A stretch of DNA of 64,000 nt, from the NCBI GenBank assembly GCA_034670405.1, contig JAXDDX010000044.1, forward strand, positions 1,792,501 through 1,856,500, in the 5' to 3' direction. The first letter of the stretch is position 1, and every line of letters starts with the position of its first letter. Below are positions 60,205 through 64,000 of the stretch, piece by piece. The translations under genes and the position numbers were made by a program. The notes beneath the pieces were generated by a model. That model did not search any database. It was not told the DNA's origin and saw nothing but the letters and a program-made list of their open reading frames with translations. Source of the DNA: Hoplostethus atlanticus (Eukaryota > Chordata > Actinopteri > Trachichthyiformes > Trachichthyidae).

Positions 60205-61093
60205 GGATATGGAAGAGGCTTTTTGCCTGAACATACACAGATTCATTTAAAAGAAGAAGAAAAAATATATTGTCATCTGTCTAATGACTCTTGATAAAAG
60301 AAAATAGAATAAAATATAGTAATAACATGTTAGGGCCTTGATGTACACCGGAGTACGGTGGCCTGTTTGTCCCATCCTCTTCTTAAGGGGCTCTTATCTT
60401 AAGTGGTACAGAGGTTTATGTCAGTAATCAGTGATATGAGGTGACCCCCCCCCCATGTGGTTTTCATATTGACCAGGCTTATTTCCCATCTGTTACTTGT
60501 CATATCCACAATAGTGTCTGCTATAATACTTATCGTGATATAGCCGGCGACCTCTGTCAGGGCTCACAACGCCGTCTGCATTTTCTCCCAGAGGTTGTGT
60601 GAGATGTCATCAATACATCTGGCAGGTCCTTGTGTTTTTCCAGCCCCAGTTACAGACACCTGCGAAATGATTTCTGCTCCGTCCGACCCCTCAGGACACA
60701 ACCCGACCCCCTTTTTTACGTTTGGCTTGGGATACGTCTCTGAAAGCCACTCCCTTTCCCTCCCCCCTGTTCCTCTCCCACTCCCCTACCTTTTAGAGAC
60801 TACAAAGAATGTAAAAAAAAGAAGGGTGCATTTTGTCTCTTTCCTCTTGAGTGAGGAGCAGCAAAGAGCGACAGACAGGCAGGGTGTGAACAAAGATGTC
60901 TATCCACAAAGGTGCCCTATCTCATCTGATCCTGACACATCTCTCCTACAAAGGGAAGGGCTGTGCGCAGCATGCAGGCACGGGTTAGCCTGCCTCTGTT
61001 GGTAAATAATGAATAGGTCACACCTGGTGGTCTCTCAGAGGCTTGCTGCAGCCTCCTTTCCCATCCTTCCCCTCTCTGGTGGTGGTTTGGGAA

Positions 61094-61118
61094 TGTGTGT
61101 GTGTGTGTGTGTGTGTGT
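61094..61118. repeat. (TG)12 microsatellite
   Basis: Pure TG run. Confidence 0.93.
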
Positions 61119-61275
61119 ATCCATGCTCGTATGTGCGCTGGAGGTCTCACATTAATCAAAATTCTCCTGCAGTCTCCATTTTTTGTTGTGTTTTCTTTAA
61201 CCTTTAGCTACATAGAGTGTCCTCTTGTGTCACACTCTCTAAAGTGCCTTAACAGTGTTTGCGCTCGTGTAGGTT

Positions 61276-61305
61276 TGTGTGTGTATGTGTGTGTGTGTGT
61301 GTGTG
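61276..61305. repeat. (GT)n microsatellite, interrupted
   Basis: GT run with one TATG interruption. Confidence 0.9.
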
Positions 61306-62760
61306 CAGCAGTGACATTGAGAGGCAACGAGGGAGGCTGTAAGAAGCATTAGCCGTGCCCCCTGTGCTGGATATATCCATATAAAGATGTGTTTAATGTC
61401 ACTACAAGGTGGCAAACGGGTGACTTACAACACCACGGGGAGCTCAAATTTAGACTTAATTTATGCCCTTAAAAGTGTACGTAAGACGTCATCCATCATC
61501 AGGACCGATGATTTCTTAAGGGATGTGTTTAGTGCCTTGGGACCGCAAATAACTACAAGCTAATTCAATGATATTATTTGTGATCAGCCCAAACGATAAA
61601 TGCCCAATTGAGACGCGGTGCATGCTAGCAGTGTATCAAGAAGCCACGTGTCATTAAAAATACATGTGGCGGTTTTGAGCTGAAGTGTACCAATTATACC
61701 AGCGTTCCATGAAAAACTCCTGGTGCTGCTTACTCCATCCAGTCAGCATGTAATGACCGGCTACGGGCTAAAGTGGATTTTCTACCATTCGCGGCCTTAT
61801 TCAAGTTTTCAATGCAACTTAAAAAATGTGCCCCAATCCATATCGCTATCAAAGAGACGACCACACAATCGTCACGGTTATGTCACGGAAACTACCTGAA
61901 ATCTAACAAGTGCCTCAGTGTTGCAACAAACATTGAAGTTGTTTTTTTTATTCAGGAGGAAAAAAAAAAAAACTCATATAGAAAAAGTAGATATGAGTGG
62001 CTCAACCCTCCTTATCAGCAGTGCAGCCCATGTGTGGCGGAGATAGCATGCGGTGTGAGTGCGTCACAGAGAGCGTGTGATTGGAGCGGGATCCAGGAGT
62101 CAAAGAGCGTTTTTATCTCTTGTATATCAATCACGGTGCACCGTGGGCCCCCCCCCGTGCACGCCGGCAACCGGAGCGCACCGCATTGTTTGTTGTAGCA
62201 ACAAACCTACTGTGAAGTGGTATTGTGGTGCCCTTGGTTGTTTTTTTTGTTTTTTTATAAAGGTTACTGTTGTGTTGTCAGGCAAGCATCTCGGATGTGG
62301 GAGAACAGAAGTCCCCAGACTGCGAGTTCACACGGCGAGCATAAAAAAATCATCTGAATTCTATCGACAGCACTTTCACCAGTCAATAGTCTTTACAGGC
62401 TCATGTGTTAACACGGGCGCCGCGCGAGGCAGCAAGCCGCACTCGTATGAAACGCACTCCCGTTTTGCTAGATAAACTCTTGTCATCAAGGAATTAGAGT
62501 AACTATCTTGCTTTGTGTGTTTTCCCCCTCTGAGCCCAACAACACAACAAATCAAAAGAATGTTTACTGGGCTGCGAAGGAGAGTGGAAGTAGAAGAACA
62601 ACAGCGTGTTTCCTGTCTGGTGATTTGTAAAACTCTTGAATTAATTTGGGCCTGGAAAACTGGCTCCGCTCGCAGGGAGTTTTCACTGTTCTCTATAAAC
62701 AGTGGAAAGGAGACCCTGTAACTCTTGCCCCTCTAGCTCTTTCCATTCTCCATTGTGTGT

Positions 62761-62766
<6 letters not shown>

Positions 62767-62801
<35 letters not shown>

Positions 62802-62803
62802 CA
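62767..62803. repeat. (CA)n microsatellite, interrupted
   Basis: CA run with one CG interruption. Confidence 0.93.
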
Positions 62804-63189
62804 TTCTCCCCTGTTTGGATTTGAATTGTTCTAAACATTAACTCCACTTGTAGAGCTTTTTTTCTAGTAATGGACCCAGGATATTTATGATTTTCACGTT
62901 ATGGTTTATAGTTAAGAAGAAGTCATGTAGAAAGGCTGTAGGTCAGATATTAATCACTGGGGTGTTGCATCCTGTTAAGAGCGTACAATACTCCTTTTCA
63001 TTTGTCTTCCTTCCCTGTTGTGTTTTGTCTCTTTCTTTTCATGTGTGATGAAGCTAAAATCTCAGCCTGAGGCGATAATCTTTCTTTTTTTTTTATGTAA
63101 CTTTCTAAAATGCTCAAGTCCACGGAGGCCAACAAGAAAAAACAACTTTTCCAAGTTTGCATGTTGAACATAATATTGAATTGCGAACA

Positions 63190-63640
63190 TTCATATTGAC
63201 TTGCGTCCCACTAGGCCAATTTAATCTGTGATTCAGGTTGTACAGTGCATGGAGTGGAAGGAATCATGCTATTAAGCCCCTTAATGAAACAGTTAAGATG
63301 GACTCTCCATATCTCTTCCTCAAAAAAACTCATCTAAATGGAAAACACATTGTCTTCATTATTTGCAAGTGGTGAATGAAGGCAGTTGCCATGGTTACAG
63401 CCATCGGAGGCTGAAGCCTGGTTTGAGGCCAGAGGAGAGGAAAGGGGCTAAAAGAACAAAGTGGCTCCTAATGGTGAGATTGTACAAATGGCTCTCTGAG
63501 AGGGTTATATAGTGCTGGCATTTCCATGTTGGCCAACACACTAACGGCTCACCAGATGATCGGTTTCAGATCATATCCTCGCGTCGGCGGCGGCTCCGGT
63601 TAATGAAACAAGATGAATCACACCGAGTTATTTGTTATTC
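63190..63640. promoter_or_regulatory. possible regulatory element with X-box
   Basis: Repeat-free DNA containing GTTGCCATGGTTAC (63385-63398), one mismatch from the palindromic RFX X-box, together with TTAATGAAAC-type homeodomain cores. The role is inferred from motif content only. Confidence 0.25.
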
Positions 63641-63855
63641 CACAGCAAATACTACTGGATGTTGTAAGACATATAAAAAAAAAAAAGACTAATCGGTGCT
63701 GTTTTCTACGGCATCAGCTTTTAAGAGCTGTGTGGAAACTTCCAGCGTGCACCAATCAAACTGCAGATTGTCTACACAGCATGGTGTCCACCCAGGAGAA
63801 TTACAGCTGAATACTAAGCAGGGGGAAAGCTGTCCGTTTTGACTGGTGTTGATGC

Positions 63856-63859
<4 letters not shown>

Positions 63860-63887
<28 letters not shown>
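63860..63887. repeat. (AG)14 microsatellite
   Basis: Pure AG run. Confidence 0.94.
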
Positions 63888-63890
<3 letters not shown>

Positions 63891-64000
63891 GGCAGTGCTT
63901 AATTCATTCCCATGTCTAAATGTAGGTTAAATTACCTTTAAATGCCGCACAGGATTTGCACATTGCAGGTAAATGCATCACTTGGCCGCCGATAAGCAGC

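Larger units (their letters stand above)
57900..64000. other. non-coding stretch with short arrays
   Basis: Largely unique DNA with many short CA, GT and GA arrays, a CpG-enriched segment at 62040-62190 and possible regulatory DNA near the right edge. No gene is supported. Confidence 0.4.

Overview
The window looks like intergenic or intronic DNA from a ray-finned fish, most likely a teleost. The evidence is an extreme density of (CA)n and (GA)n microsatellites, recognisable fish repeat tails, non-autonomous DNA transposons, moderate GC, and no bacterial-style tightly packed reading frames. No complete protein-coding gene, no RNA gene and no CRISPR array can be supported. Almost all open frames over 60 codons are chance frames, and many translate microsatellite DNA.

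Layout: 1-16 kb is mostly unique AT-rich sequence with an L2-type LINE tail (about 0.9 kb), several short splice-bracketed open segments (2.4, 6.9 and 13.4 kb) and the interrupted copy of a TTAA-flanked transposon family (10.0-11.7 kb). 16-17.5 kb holds two CpG-rich patches, one with a full cAMP-response element. The second has an A/T-rich TATA-like box and a strong 5' splice site, and is the best promoter candidate. 1 kb further on lies a perfect polypyrimidine-AG|GTGAG junction of the recursive-splice type, and at 20.14 kb an exon-like segment whose ATG lies one base after its acceptor. 20.6-21 kb has two long, oppositely oriented TG/CA arrays. 21-29.7 kb is mainly unique, with a hAT-like terminus at 26.07 kb. 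29.70-30.66 kb is a minisatellite of 19 full 50-bp units. 30.7-36 kb includes a good exon candidate (33.93 kb) and a cleanly bounded palindromic hAT-type MITE with an 8-bp target duplication (35.06-35.24 kb). 36.5-46 kb is microsatellite-rich, with a second, intact copy of the TTAA-flanked element (43.65-44.14 kb) and a 186-bp uninterrupted GA array. 45-64 kb is largely unique DNA with two TATA-box candidates (45.34 and 49.37 kb), an RTE-like 3' tail (53.53 kb), a G-quadruplex motif (57.06 kb), a possible terminal exon (57.83 kb) and several stretches that read like conserved regulatory DNA.

How the parts may work together (inference): the strand bias of the better splice signals and the promoter candidates would fit the 5' part of a large plus-strand gene with long, enhancer-containing introns, but single-sequence inspection cannot prove this. 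I do not recognise the gene. I see no convincing novel biological system. The most solid new-looking items are the TTAA-flanked transposon family, the hAT MITE, the 50-bp minisatellite with its 200-bp higher-order pattern, and the paired TG/CA arrays.
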